From assembly GCF_006384975.1 (NCBI RefSeq), contig NZ_CP021645.1:3934001-3998000 (forward strand): a stretch of 64,000 nt of DNA, in the 5' to 3' direction. Source of the DNA: Pseudomonas oryzihabitans. GTDB taxonomy: Bacteria > Pseudomonadota > Gammaproteobacteria > Pseudomonadales > Pseudomonadaceae. Shown piece by piece: positions 54,579 to 62,879 of this stretch (positions are counted from its first letter, which is position 1; the number at the start of each line of letters is the position of its first letter). The notes under the pieces were generated by a model. That model was not told where the DNA came from. It ran no database searches and saw nothing but the letters and a program-made list of their open reading frames with translations. The position numbers and the translations under genes are program-made.

Positions 54579-55468
54579 CGGCTAACCTTGCGCTTGGCGC
54601 GGGGATGGGCTTTGTCGTAGACCTCGGCGAGCTGGCCGAAATCCAGGTGGGTATAGATCTGGGTGGTGGCGATGTCCGCGTGGCCGAGCAGCTCCTGCAC
54701 GGCGCGCAGATCGCCGGAAGCGCTGAGCATGTGGCTGGCGAAGCTGTGCCTGAGCATGTGTGGATGCAGGTGCTGGCCCAGTTCGCGGACGCCGGCCTCG
54801 CGGACCCGCAGTTGCACCGCCCGTGGCGTCAGCCGCAGGCCGCGCTGGCCGATGAACAGGGCATCGTCGCGCGGTGCCGCCTGGGTTCGTACCTTGAGCC
54901 AGGTGTCCAGGGCGTCGCGCGCCTTGCTGCCGATGGGCAGCACCCGTTCCTTGTTGCCCTTGCCGCGCACCTGCACCAGGCCCTGGGCCAGATCGACATC
55001 CGCAAGGTCCAGGCCGACCAGCTCGGACAGGCGCAGGCCGGAACTGTAGAACAGCTCCAGCAGGGCCTGGTCGCGCAGGCCGAGGAAGTCGTCTTCCACG
55101 GCGCCATCGAGCAACTGCATGGAGCGGTCGACGTCGAGCACCTTGGGCAGCGGCTTCTGCGCCTTGGGCGGCGATAGCCCGTGCGCCGGGTCCTGGCTGC
55201 AGTGGCCCTCGCGGATCAGGTAGAGATAGAAGCCGCGACAGGCGGAGAGCAGCCGGGCGAGGCTGCGACTGGAGGCGCCGGCCCGGTGCAACTGGGCGAT
55301 CAGGGCACGCAGCCGCCGACCGTCGAGCGCGCCCCAGTCAGCCATGCCTTCGGCTTCGGCGAAGGCCAGCAGCTTGCGCAGGTCGCGGCGATAGCCGTCG
55401 AGGGTATGGGGCGACACCTGGCGCTCCAGGCGCAGGTGATCGAGATAGGCGTCGAGCTGGACCTGCAT
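54575..55468 (-). CDS. xerC: tyrosine recombinase XerC
   Basis: A 297-residue site-specific recombinase that with XerD resolves chromosome dimers at dif. The N-terminal SAM-like domain spans about residues 1-90. The catalytic set is complete: R146 (SSGLRLSEL), K170 (VRGKGNKER), H237 and R240 ([10 protein letters not shown]), H263 (LLGHADI) and nucleophile Y272 (TQIYTHL). Its position downstream of the dapF-DUF484 pair is the standard Pseudomonas and enteric arrangement, so this is the chromosomal XerC and not a phage or integron integrase. Confidence 0.97.
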   Translation of the reverse strand: MQVQLDAYLDHLRLERQVSPHTLDGYRRDLRKLLAFAEAEGMADWGALDGRRLRALIAQLHRAGASSRSLARLLSACRGFYLYLIREGHCSQDPAHGLSPPKAQKPLPKVLDVDRSMQLLDGAVEDDFLGLRDQALLELFYSSGLRLSELVGLDLADVDLAQGLVQVRGKGNKERVLPIGSKARDALDTWLKVRTQAAPRDDALFIGQRGLRLTPRAVQLRVREAGVRELGQHLHPHMLRHSFASHMLSASGDLRAVQELLGHADIATTQIYTHLDFGQLAEVYDKAHPRAKRKVSR

Positions 55469-55483
55469 GCTCCGCTCCTCGGC

Positions 55484-56170
55484 TCAGCGCACCGTACGCA
55501 GGGGAACGGGGAAGCGCGGCAGGACTCGCGCCAGGACTTCCGCCACATGACTGAGGAACAGGGTGCCCAGGCTGCTGCGGTAGTGCTGGGGATCGGGGCT
55601 GCCGATCGCCAGGACGCCGTGCAGGCCCTGGTGGGAGAGGGCGGCGACGGCGGCGGAGCCGACTTCTTCCTTGGCCGAATCACCGAACAGGAAGGCCAGC
55701 TCATGGGCGCGTAACACGCCGCTGGTGGTCTTCTCGCCGCCCAGCAGGCCACCGATGACCTTTTGCGCCTCGGCGGGCGTGACGCTGCGACCGACCGGCA
55801 GGGGATGTTCGTGGAACAGGATGAGGCCGACGTAGGGCACCTTGAATTCATGGCGCAGGCTGTCTTCGACCGTGCCTATCACCTCTTCGAGGCTGTTGGC
55901 ATCCAGCAGGCCGATGATCAGCCGACGGGTCTTGTCGAACAGCCGGTCGTTGTCCCTCGCCACGTCCATGAGGTGGGCCAGGCGCTGGCGCATCTCACCG
56001 TTGCGATCGCGCAACAGTCCGAGTTGCCGCTCGACCAGGGAAATGGCGGTCCCCCGCTGATGGGGCACGCGCATTTCCGCCAGCAGCTCTTCGCGGTTGG
56101 CGAAGAAGTGCGGATGGTCCAGCAGCCAGTCGGCGACCTGGTCCGGGGTCAGTTCGGGGGTCTCGCTCAT
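55484..56170 (-). CDS. DUF484 family GAF-like protein
   Basis: A 228-residue protein of the DUF484 (YigA) family found between dapF and xerC in many gammaproteobacteria. It starts [33 protein letters not shown], a conserved N-terminal motif. A coiled-coil segment follows ([22 protein letters not shown]), then a GAF-like domain (about 90-220) with [31 protein letters not shown]. The function is unknown; ligand sensing is suggested by the fold. ATG overlaps the dapF stop (ATGA). Confidence 0.92.
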   Translation of the reverse strand: MSETPELTPDQVADWLLDHPHFFANREELLAEMRVPHQRGTAISLVERQLGLLRDRNGEMRQRLAHLMDVARDNDRLFDKTRRLIIGLLDANSLEEVIGTVEDSLRHEFKVPYVGLILFHEHPLPVGRSVTPAEAQKVIGGLLGGEKTTSGVLRAHELAFLFGDSAKEEVGSAAVAALSHQGLHGVLAIGSPDPQHYRSSLGTLFLSHVAEVLARVLPRFPVPLRTVR

Positions 56171-56997
56171 ACTCTCACCTGGCCCTCGTAGACGCGGGTG
56201 GCCGGGCCGGTCATGAGCACCGGCTGGCCGACGCCGTCCCACTCGATGTTGAGCAGGCCGCCCGGCAGTTCGATGCTGACCGGCGACTTCAGCCAGCCCT
56301 GGCGGATACCGGCCACCGCGGCGGCGCAGGCGCCGGTACCGCAGGCACGGGTTTCGCCGACGCCACGCTCCCAGACCCGCAGGCGGGCGCGCTGGGTATC
56401 GATGACCTGCAGGAAGCCGATGTTGGCCTTTTGCGGAAAGCGCGGATGGCATTCCAGCTTGGGCCCCAGGGTGAGGACCGGTGCCTGGTCGACATCGGCG
56501 ACGCGCAGCACCCCATGGGGATTGCCCATGGAAACCACCGAGAGTTCGACCGTTTCGCCGTCCACCTGCACGGCGTGGCTCAAGGCTTCCGCCTCGGCGA
56601 CGAAAGGAATATCGGCCGCCTGCAGGCGCGGGGCGCCCATGTCGACGCGGACTTGGCCGTCGCCCTTGAGCTGCAATTCGATGATGCCGCTCTTGGTTTC
56701 GACGCGGATCTGCTTCTTCACCGTCAGGCGCTTGTCGAAGACGAAACGGGCGAAGCAGCGCGCACCGTTGCCGCATTGCTCGACCTCGGAGCCATCGGCA
56801 TTGAAGATGCGATAGCGAAAGTCGACGTCCGGCTTGGTAGGGGTCTCGACGATCAACAGCTGGTCGAAGCCGATGCCGGTGTTGCGGTCACCCCACTGGC
56901 GGACGTGCTTGGGCTGGATATGCGCGTGCTGGCTGATCAGGTCGAGGACCATGAAATCGTTGCCCAGCCCGTGCATCTTGGTGAAGCGCAATTGCAT
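56167..56997 (-). CDS. dapF: diaminopimelate epimerase
   Basis: Interconverts LL- and meso-diaminopimelate for lysine and peptidoglycan synthesis. The 276-residue protein has the catalytic pair C75 ([11 protein letters not shown]) and C219 ([13 protein letters not shown]), plus [13 protein letters not shown] at the N-terminus. No cofactor is needed. It lies 12 bases downstream of lysA and overlaps the DUF484 gene by four bases, forming the expected lptM-lysA-dapF-DUF484-xerC-HAD gene string. Confidence 0.97.
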   Translation of the reverse strand: MQLRFTKMHGLGNDFMVLDLISQHAHIQPKHVRQWGDRNTGIGFDQLLIVETPTKPDVDFRYRIFNADGSEVEQCGNGARCFARFVFDKRLTVKKQIRVETKSGIIELQLKGDGQVRVDMGAPRLQAADIPFVAEAEALSHAVQVDGETVELSVVSMGNPHGVLRVADVDQAPVLTLGPKLECHPRFPQKANIGFLQVIDTQRARLRVWERGVGETRACGTGACAAAVAGIRQGWLKSPVSIELPGGLLNIEWDGVGQPVLMTGPATRVYEGQVRV

Positions 56998-57009
56998 GGA
57001 GCGCTCCCC

Positions 57010-58257
57010 TCAGCTTGGCAGCCGGCTTTCGCCCGCGAAGAGTTCTTCCAGCGTTTCACGCCGACGCACCAGGTGGGCCTGGTCGCCATCCACCATCACC
57101 TCGGCCGCGCGGCCACGGGTGTTGTAGTTGGAACTCATGGTGAAGCCATAGGCCCCGGCGGAACGAATGACCAGCAGATCGCCTTCGGCCAGCACCAGTT
57201 CACGATCCTTGGCGAGGAAGTCGCCGGTCTCGCAGATGGGGCCGACCAGATCGTAACGGCGGGCCTCGCCCTGGCGCGCGGCGACCGGCTCCACCGCCAT
57301 CCAGGCCTGGTAGAGGGCCGGGCGGATGAGGTCGTTCATCGCCGCGTCGACGATGGCGAAATCCTTGTGCGTGGTGTGCTTGAGGTACTCCACGCGGGTC
57401 AGCAGCACGCCGGCGTTGGCCACGATAAAGCGGCCGGGCTCGAACACCAGGGTCAGTTGGCGACCTTCGATGCGTTCGCGGATGGCCTGGATGTAGTCAC
57501 CGGCCAGTGGCGGCTGCTCATCGCGATAGCGCACGCCCAGGCCGCCACCGAGGTCCAGGTGGCGCAGCACGATACCGCGCTCGGCGAGGCGATCGATCAG
57601 CGCCAGCAGGCGGTCGAGGGCGTCGAGGAAGGGCGGCAGGCTGGTGAGCTGGGAGCCGATGTGGCAGTCCACCCCGAGGATCTCGAGATTCGGCAATTCG
57701 GCGGCGCGGGCGTAGACCGCCTCGGCGTCGGCGATGTCGATGCCGAACTTGTTTTCCTTGAGACCGGTGGAGATGTAGGGGTGGGTACCGGCGTCGACGT
57801 CGGGATTGACCCGCAGCGAGATCGGCGCGACCACGCCCAGCTCGGCGGCCACCTGTTGCAGCCGCTCCAGTTCGTCGGTGGATTCGACGTTGAAGCAGTG
57901 CACCTCCACTTCCAAGGCGCGGCGCATGTCGTCGCGGGTCTTGCCGACACCGGAGAACACCACCTTGTGCGGATCGCCACCGGCGGCCAGCACGCGCTCC
58001 AGCTCGCCGCGGGAGACGATGTCGAAGCCGGCACCGAGGCGCGCCAGGGCGTTGAGCACGCCGAGGTTGGAGTTGGCCTTGACGGCGAAGCAGACCAGGT
58101 GCGGCAGGCCGGCCAGCGCATCGGTATAGGCGCGGTACTGGCCCTCGATGTGGGCCCGGGAATAGACGTAGGTGGGAGTGCCGAATTGCTGCGCCACGGC
58201 GCTCAGGGACACCCCTTCCGCATGCAGTTCACCTGCACGGACAGCGAAGACTTCCAT
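57010..58257 (-). CDS. lysA: diaminopimelate decarboxylase
   Basis: PLP-dependent last step of lysine synthesis, converting meso-diaminopimelate to L-lysine. A 415-residue fold type III barrel enzyme. K60 in CFAVKANSN binds PLP; GVDCHIGSQL, LDLGGGLGVRY and EPGRFIVANAGVLLT are further cofactor and substrate motifs, and VGPICETGDFLA carries the catalytic cysteine. Lies 9 bases after lptM and 12 before dapF, so the three genes are one transcript. Confidence 0.97.
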   Translation of the reverse strand: MEVFAVRAGELHAEGVSLSAVAQQFGTPTYVYSRAHIEGQYRAYTDALAGLPHLVCFAVKANSNLGVLNALARLGAGFDIVSRGELERVLAAGGDPHKVVFSGVGKTRDDMRRALEVEVHCFNVESTDELERLQQVAAELGVVAPISLRVNPDVDAGTHPYISTGLKENKFGIDIADAEAVYARAAELPNLEILGVDCHIGSQLTSLPPFLDALDRLLALIDRLAERGIVLRHLDLGGGLGVRYRDEQPPLAGDYIQAIRERIEGRQLTLVFEPGRFIVANAGVLLTRVEYLKHTTHKDFAIVDAAMNDLIRPALYQAWMAVEPVAARQGEARRYDLVGPICETGDFLAKDRELVLAEGDLLVIRSAGAYGFTMSSNYNTRGRAAEVMVDGDQAHLVRRRETLEELFAGESRLPS

Positions 58258-58266
58258 GCTGGCTCC

Positions 58267-58392
58267 TTAGAACACGTCGTGGCGATGTTCTTTGGCGGCT
58301 TTCTGGTCGTCGGGCAGGTACAGCGGGCCTTTCTGACCGCAGCCGGCCAGCAGGCAGGCGCAGGCGATGAAGAGGAGGGACAGGCGCTTCAT
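58267..58392 (-). CDS. lptM: small lipoprotein LptM (LPS translocon maturation factor)
   Basis: A 41-residue ORF. The signal peptide [18 protein letters not shown] ends with lipobox LAGC (C18), followed at once by the family-defining [10 protein letters not shown] and a polar tail. LptM (YifL, formerly LppL in Pseudomonas) assists oxidative maturation of LptD in the outer-membrane LPS translocon. The TAA stop is 9 bases before lysA, the position usual in Pseudomonas. Divergent from cyaY. Confidence 0.93.
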   Translation of the reverse strand: MKRLSLLFIACACLLAGCGQKGPLYLPDDQKAAKEHRHDVF

Positions 58393-58563
58393 GACGCTAA
58401 ACCTATACGAAAAGATGATATTGCACCGAGTATACCGAGGTTAAGCGACTCTTTGACACGCCCGGATGGGCTGAGACACACGCGCTGGCGAAAGCCGCGA
58501 CTGGACGCCATCTGGGCGGCCCGCTACCGTGCGTCGATTGTTTCCCTTCTTTCGAGGATCGTC

Positions 58564-58893
58564 ATGAGCCGGCTCAGCGAAGCGCAATTCCACCACCTCG
58601 TCGACCAGACCCAGCGCCAGGTCGAGGACGCCTACGACGACAGCGGCCTGGACCTCGATCTGGAAAACGGCGGTGGCGTGCTGACCGTGAAGTTCGACAA
58701 CGGCAGCCAGGTCATCCTCAGCCGCCAGCCGCCGCTGGTGCAGCTGTGGGTAGCGGCGCGCTCGGGTGGCTATCACTTCGACTGGGACGGCCAGAACTGG
58801 ATCTGCGACAGCTCGCCCGAGACGCTCGGCGCCCTGCTGGTGCGGGTGACCCTGGAGCAGACCGGCGAAAGCGTGGCCTTCCCGGGACTTTGA
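58564..58893 (+). CDS. cyaY: frataxin-like iron-sulfur cluster protein CyaY
   Basis: A 109-residue frataxin homolog that binds iron and modulates iron-sulfur cluster assembly. The acidic first helix (RQVEDAYDDSGLDLDLENGGG) supplies iron ligands; LTVKFDNGSQVILSRQPPLVQLWVAARSGGYHFDWDGQNW is the conserved beta-sheet core, here read in two parts around PPLVQLWVA. The ATG at 58564 was chosen for the standard length; the frame is open far upstream but antisense to lysA and dapF. Divergent from lptM, 171 bases between. Confidence 0.95.
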   Translation: MSRLSEAQFHHLVDQTQRQVEDAYDDSGLDLDLENGGGVLTVKFDNGSQVILSRQPPLVQLWVAARSGGYHFDWDGQNWICDSSPETLGALLVRVTLEQTGESVAFPGL

Positions 58894-58950
58894 GGGTTGC
58901 CGGTCGGCCCGGCTTGACCGCGAGCCGAGACCCTGTGCTAGCGTGACCTG

Positions 58951-58978
58951 ACGGCGCCTTTCGAGCGCCGTTTTCTTT
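58951..58978 (+). terminator. intrinsic terminator after cyaY
   Basis: A seven-pair stem ACGGCGC / GCGCCGT (58951-58957 and 58965-58971) with a seven-base loop is followed by TTTTCTTT. It lies 58 bases after the cyaY stop. A TTGACC motif at 58914-58919 followed by TGTGCTAGCGT just before it might be a promoter for rnk, which would place this hairpin inside the rnk leader. Confidence 0.75.
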
Positions 58979-59083
58979 GCCGCCGCCTTGCGGCTTCCCA
59001 ATGGGCGTCCGTCGCCCGTCATCCCGAGGGGCCTCCGCAGTTCGCGGCCGGGTCCGCGTCGTCTCGTCCTCCAGGAGTCCGCC

Positions 59084-59467
59084 ATGCGCCATGCATCGCC
59101 CATCACCGTTTCCGCTGCCGATCTGCCCCGTCTCGAGCGCCTGCTCGACGACTTGCCGGAGTTCGGCCCCGTGGCCGCCGCCCTCGACGAGGAGCTGGCA
59201 CGGGCCCAGGTCGTGGCGCCCGAGGACGTCGGCGCCGTGGTCACCATGAATTCCCGCGTGCGCTGCCGCGAGACCGACACGGGCAAGGAATATCAGGTGG
59301 TGCTGGTGTATCCAGAGGATGCCGGCGAAGCGGGGCGGGTATCGGTGCTTGCACCGGCGGGCAGTGCCTTGCTTGGCGCCACCCCTGGCGAAAGACTCAG
59401 TTGGCCGGTGCCCGGCGGCAAGGAGCAGCAGGTGGAATTGCTGGCGCTGGAGCCGGCCGCGGGCTAG
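59084..59467 (+). CDS. rnk: regulator of nucleoside diphosphate kinase, GreA/GreB-like
   Basis: A 127-residue protein. Rnk has a short N-terminal coiled coil (ADLPRLERLLDDLPE) and a C-terminal FKBP-like domain of the GreA/GreB type (VTMNSRVRCRETDTGKEYQVVLVYPEDA, SVLAPAGSALLGATPGERLSWPVPGG). It binds RNA polymerase and in P. aeruginosa affects nucleoside diphosphate kinase levels and alginate. CCAGGAG precedes the ATG. The position after cyaY is the usual one for Pseudomonas. The end overlaps the convergent small gene by four bases. Confidence 0.93.
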   Translation: MRHASPITVSAADLPRLERLLDDLPEFGPVAAALDEELARAQVVAPEDVGAVVTMNSRVRCRETDTGKEYQVVLVYPEDAGEAGRVSVLAPAGSALLGATPGERLSWPVPGGKEQQVELLALEPAAG

Positions 59468-59742
59468 TCCGTGTCGGTTTCCGGCAGTTCCGGCAGGGCG
59501 CGCAGTAACTGCTCGTAGTGAGCGCTATCGAAGGGTCGATCCGCCTGCAGCATGGCGTCTATCTCGAAAGCCAGCGCCTGGGCCATGAGCAGGACCGCAT
59601 CGTCGCGCTCGTAGCCGACCAGGGTGAGCTTGTTGAGCACAGCCTGGACGTAGACGGGTTCGCCGGCGGCGAGCTGGTTCTCCACCGCTTCGATGAGATG
59701 AGAGGAAACGAAGGATTCTTCGTCGTCGTCGTGGTCAATCAT
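59464..59742 (-). CDS. conserved small acidic protein of unknown function
   Basis: A 92-residue acidic protein (MIDHDDDEESFVSSHLIEAVENQ at the start). It appears mostly helical, with LVGYERDDAVLLMAQALAFEIDAML in the centre and an acidic C-terminus. Small proteins of this type lie at the same place, next to rnk, in other Pseudomonas genomes as far as I remember. No domain name is assigned. Convergent with rnk, overlapping its stop by four bases, and divergent from corA. Confidence 0.8.
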   Translation of the reverse strand: MIDHDDDEESFVSSHLIEAVENQLAAGEPVYVQAVLNKLTLVGYERDDAVLLMAQALAFEIDAMLQADRPFDSAHYEQLLRALPELPETDTD

Positions 59743-59797
59743 GTCTGGATATCCCTTGTTACAGTCCGACCCCTGATGCCGGCCCGGAGTCTATCGA

Positions 59798-60784
59798 ATG
59801 ATCACCTGCTATCGCCTGTCCGCCAACGAGCTGGTCGCGCAGCCGCTGTCGCCGGGAGACGCGCTGCCCGAGGACCTGGTCTGGGTGGACTTGCTCGATC
59901 CCAGTGAGGAGGAAGAGCGCTATCTCGAACAGACCCTGGCGATGGACATCCCCACGCGCGAAGAGATCGCCGAAATCGAGGAATCGTCGCGACTCTACCA
60001 GACCGGTCAGGCCCTGCACCTCACCACCACGGTGGTCAGTGGCTTCAGCGAGCACCAACCCAAGGCGACGGTGGTGAATTTCGTGCTGACCCCCGATTGG
60101 CTGGTGACGGTGCGCTACGCCGAACTGGCCGCCTTCAAGACCTTTCTCGGCAAGGCCCGCCAAGAGGCCCGCCAGCACTGCCGGAGCGACGTGATCTTCG
60201 CCTCGCTGCTGGACAGCCTGGTGGACCGGGTGGCCGATATCCTCGAATCGGTCCAGGCGCATCTCAATCGCCTGGCCCAGGCGGTATTTCGCGAGCCCGT
60301 CGATTCCCAGCAGGAAAAGCACCAGCCGAAGACGGACCTGCAATCCATCGTCAAGCAATTGGGACGCACCAACCAGTTGCTGGCCCAGCTCAGCGAGAGC
60401 CTGCTGGGCATCAACCGGATCGTCTCCTACCTGAGGCGCACGGGTGCAGCCTGGATTTCCGGTACGGCCAAGACCTGGTTCAAGACGCTGGAGCGCGATG
60501 TGCGCTCGCTCAGCGATTACCAGGCGAAGATGAACGGCGAAATCGGTTTCCTGCTCGATGCCACCCTGGGGCTGATCAGCGTGGAGCAGAACAACATCGT
60601 CAAGGTCTTCACCATCGCCTCGGTGCTGTTTCTGCCGCCGACCCTGGTGGGGACCATCTACGGCATGAACTTCAAGGTCATGCCGGAACTGGATTGGCAC
60701 TTCGGCTATCCGCTGGCACTGGGCGCCATGGTGGTGTCGGCGCTGATTCCCTATGGCTGGTTCAAGTTTCGCCGCTGGCTCTAG
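59798..60784 (+). CDS. corA: CorA-type magnesium/divalent cation transporter
   Basis: A 328-residue inner-membrane channel. A large cytosolic N-terminal funnel domain (about 1-265) with long helices is followed by two C-terminal membrane helices. The first ends in the signature GMN (TIYGMNFKVMPEL, about residue 290-300), and the second ends GWFKFRRWL, the basic tail. GMNF is the CorA motif rather than an eroded ZntB variant. It imports Mg2+ and may carry Co2+ or Ni2+. It has its own promoter region between it and the small divergent gene. Confidence 0.94.
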   Translation: MITCYRLSANELVAQPLSPGDALPEDLVWVDLLDPSEEEERYLEQTLAMDIPTREEIAEIEESSRLYQTGQALHLTTTVVSGFSEHQPKATVVNFVLTPDWLVTVRYAELAAFKTFLGKARQEARQHCRSDVIFASLLDSLVDRVADILESVQAHLNRLAQAVFREPVDSQQEKHQPKTDLQSIVKQLGRTNQLLAQLSESLLGINRIVSYLRRTGAAWISGTAKTWFKTLERDVRSLSDYQAKMNGEIGFLLDATLGLISVEQNNIVKVFTIASVLFLPPTLVGTIYGMNFKVMPELDWHFGYPLALGAMVVSALIPYGWFKFRRWL

Positions 60785-60887
60785 AGCGACTGACAAGACT
60801 ACTGCGCACCCGCCAGACGGGCGCTCGCTACGTTTTGTCAGCCGCGCTTGGCCGGCGTTTCACAGCACTGCATGAGAGGACATACCA

Positions 60888-61763
60888 ATGCGCGTTGGAT
60901 TCATAGGCCTGGGTGGCATGGGGCAGGGCATGGCGGCCAATCTACTCAAGGCCGGGCACGAGGTGGTGGTCTGGAACCGCTCCCAGGCGCCGGTAGCGGC
61001 GCTGGTCGGCCAGGGCGCGGTAGCCGCGGCGACGCCGGCGGAGGCCTTCGATACCGAGGTGCTATTCAGCATCCTGGCCAACGATACCGCCACCCGCGAG
61101 GTGATCCTCGACAGCGGTGCCCTGCAGGGCGCGCGGGCCGGGCTGATCCACGTCAGCATGGCCACCCTGTCGGTCGCCTTGGTCGACGAACTGGTCGCGC
61201 GCCATGCCGAAGCGGGGTTGGGCTATGTGGCCGCGCCGGTATTCGGGCGCACCGACGTGGCCGCCAGTGGCCAGCTCAACATCGTGGTGGCGGGTGATCC
61301 GGCGGCCATCGAGCGCGTTCAGCCGCTGCTCGACGTCCTCGGGCGCAAGACCTGGCCGGTGGGCCAGGAGCCACGCCAGGCCAACGTGGTGAAGATCGCC
61401 GGCAATTTCATGATCGCCAGCGCCATCGAGACCATGGGCGAGAGCACTGCACTGGCGCGCAGCTATGGCGTGGAGTCGGCCGCGTTGCTGGAGATCCTCA
61501 CCAGCACCCTGTTCGCCGCCCCGGTGTACCAGAACTACGGTCGCCTGCTGACCGAGCGGCAATTCTCGCCCGCCGCCTTCAAGCTCAGTCTGGGTCTGAA
61601 GGATGTCGGTCTGGCGCTGGCCGCGGGTCAGGAGAAGGCGGTGCCGCTACCCTTCGCCAGCGTCTTGAGAGACAACCTGCTGGAGGCCGTCGCCCAGGGC
61701 GAGGGCGAGTTGGACTGGGTAGCGCTGGGGCAGAGGTCCCATAAAAAAGCCGGGCTCGACTGA
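60888..61763 (+). CDS. NAD(P)-dependent beta-hydroxyacid dehydrogenase family enzyme
   Basis: A 291-residue enzyme of the 3-hydroxyisobutyrate dehydrogenase/tartronate semialdehyde reductase family. The Rossmann loop is VGFIGLGGMGQGMAANLL at the N-terminus, and N30/R31 after the second strand favour NADP. The catalytic lysine is K169 in VVKIAGNFMIAS. The substrate-binding signature near residue 120 reads APVFGRTDVAASGQL instead of the usual DAPVSGG motif, as in the GLYR/succinic semialdehyde reductase branch. The TGA stop is eight bases before the convergent GH114 gene. Physiological substrate unknown. Confidence 0.9.
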   Translation: MRVGFIGLGGMGQGMAANLLKAGHEVVVWNRSQAPVAALVGQGAVAAATPAEAFDTEVLFSILANDTATREVILDSGALQGARAGLIHVSMATLSVALVDELVARHAEAGLGYVAAPVFGRTDVAASGQLNIVVAGDPAAIERVQPLLDVLGRKTWPVGQEPRQANVVKIAGNFMIASAIETMGESTALARSYGVESAALLEILTSTLFAAPVYQNYGRLLTERQFSPAAFKLSLGLKDVGLALAAGQEKAVPLPFASVLRDNLLEAVAQGEGELDWVALGQRSHKKAGLD

Positions 61764-61771
61764 GCGCCGGA

Positions 61772-62536
61772 CTACTTGCAGGCGGTCCCCAGGGCCGCCA
61801 GCGACAGCGGATAGAACTGCAGGTTGTAGCCGGAGGTCTTGGCCTGGCTGCAGCGCTTGGTGCTGTAGGGGCCGTAGTCGATGATCATCACCGGCTTCTT
61901 CTGGGTCCGGAAGTAGCTATAGGCATTGCACTCGGCGTAGTCGTAGCAGCTCTCATTGAGGGCGAAGTCGAACTTGCCGTAGACGCTGGGGATCAGCTCG
62001 ATGGCATTCTTCAGGCCTACCAGCAATTGACGCTTGTGGGCTTCGTCGGCCAACCAGTTGAGGAAGTCCAGCTGCTGGGCCTTGGTCAGCTTGAGACCGT
62101 TCGGGTTGGTGTAGCCGTCGACGTTGTCCGGGTCCACACCCTGGCAGCCCTTCTGCACGGCCAGATCCAGGCGCTTGGCCAACAGGGCGCGGACATCGGC
62201 ACGGCGGATGTCCAGCCAGCGCTCACCCGGCCAGGCGTCCAGCGCCTTGCCCAGGGCGGCCTTGGGGTAGAGGGCCGCATCGGTGCGCCAGTCTTCCCAG
62301 GTGCCGGCGCTGAAATAGCAGATCACCGTCTTGCCATTGCCCTTCAGGTTGGCGATCACCGCCTTGCTGGTGTCGTAGAGGTCGATGTCGTAGAAGGTCC
62401 GATTGGGCTTTTGCAACACGCCATTCAGCTGGACATGCCAGGTGAGCGTCTGGGGCAGCGGAGCGGGCGGGGCCGCATGACTGGAAGCGGCGGCGGACAG
62501 TCCGCACAGCAGGATGGAACAGGCTGAAAGGCGCAT
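61772..62536 (-). CDS. secreted GH114 endo-alpha-1,4-polygalactosaminidase-like protein
   Basis: A 254-residue protein with an N-terminal signal peptide (ACSILLCGLSAAASSHA, cleavage expected before APP). The mature part shows the GH114 pattern: LTWHVQLNGVL, FYDIDLYDTS, VICYFSAGTWEDWR, GERWLDIRRADVRALLAKRLD, GCQGVDPDNVDGYTN and LVGLKNAIELIP. Acidic residues in YDIDLYD, GVDPDNVD and the IELIP region are candidate catalysts. GH114 enzymes cut alpha-1,4-linked galactosamine polymers, and Pel is such a polymer, so this could be a Pel-releasing hydrolase. Cysteines near the C-terminus (SCYDYAEC, RCSQ, ACK) may form disulfides. Confidence 0.88.
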   Translation of the reverse strand: MRLSACSILLCGLSAAASSHAAPPAPLPQTLTWHVQLNGVLQKPNRTFYDIDLYDTSKAVIANLKGNGKTVICYFSAGTWEDWRTDAALYPKAALGKALDAWPGERWLDIRRADVRALLAKRLDLAVQKGCQGVDPDNVDGYTNPNGLKLTKAQQLDFLNWLADEAHKRQLLVGLKNAIELIPSVYGKFDFALNESCYDYAECNAYSYFRTQKKPVMIIDYGPYSTKRCSQAKTSGYNLQFYPLSLAALGTACK

Positions 62537-62879
62537 GAGGCTTGACTCGAAAGGCTGGTCAAGTCCTCAGTATCGGCTGACTTTTCGGGGGCCTGAGTGC
62601 CGGTCGTCGTACCCATTCGCGGCTGGTCGGTACCCAGTTAGCGGGCACTCCAGAGTGCTCGTTCAAAGAGCCTTGTCCTAGAGCTGTCGCCGATAGAGCA
62701 GCCGCTGTTCCGGTCGTGCGGCCAGCCTTTTTCGCCCGCTGGTGCTGCCGATAGACGGCATGGCGCGGCCAGCGAGCGAGGGGTCGCTGGCCGCGCGCCG
62801 AACGAACGCCGGGCTAGGCTTGCCCGCTCCTGCGCAGGCCACCACCTGGAGGCGGCGGCCGCAGGGAGCGTGCTGGCTC
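62537..62879. other. intergenic region between GH114 and argH genes
   Basis: A 343-base gap. Apart from the strong hairpin at 62763-62796 I see no gene. It should contain the promoter of the GH114 gene; no good hexamer pair was found. Confidence 0.5.
62763..62796. other. strong GC-rich hairpin downstream of argH
   Basis: A perfect 13-pair inverted repeat (62763-62775 and 62784-62796, arms GCGCGGCCAGCGA and complement) with an eight-base loop lies 84 bases after the argH stop. No T tract follows on either strand, so a classical intrinsic terminator is unlikely; a message-end structure is plausible. Confidence 0.6.

Noticed and set aside
54575..55468. Tyrosine recombinase as a sign of an integrated element
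   Set aside because: Gene order (dapF, DUF484, recombinase, HAD phosphatase) and length identify chromosomal xerC; no attachment-site repeats or phage genes are nearby.
61017..61025. GCGGTAGCC core on the plus strand
   Set aside because: Inside the dehydrogenase coding sequence; a chance match in GC-rich DNA, not near any leader.
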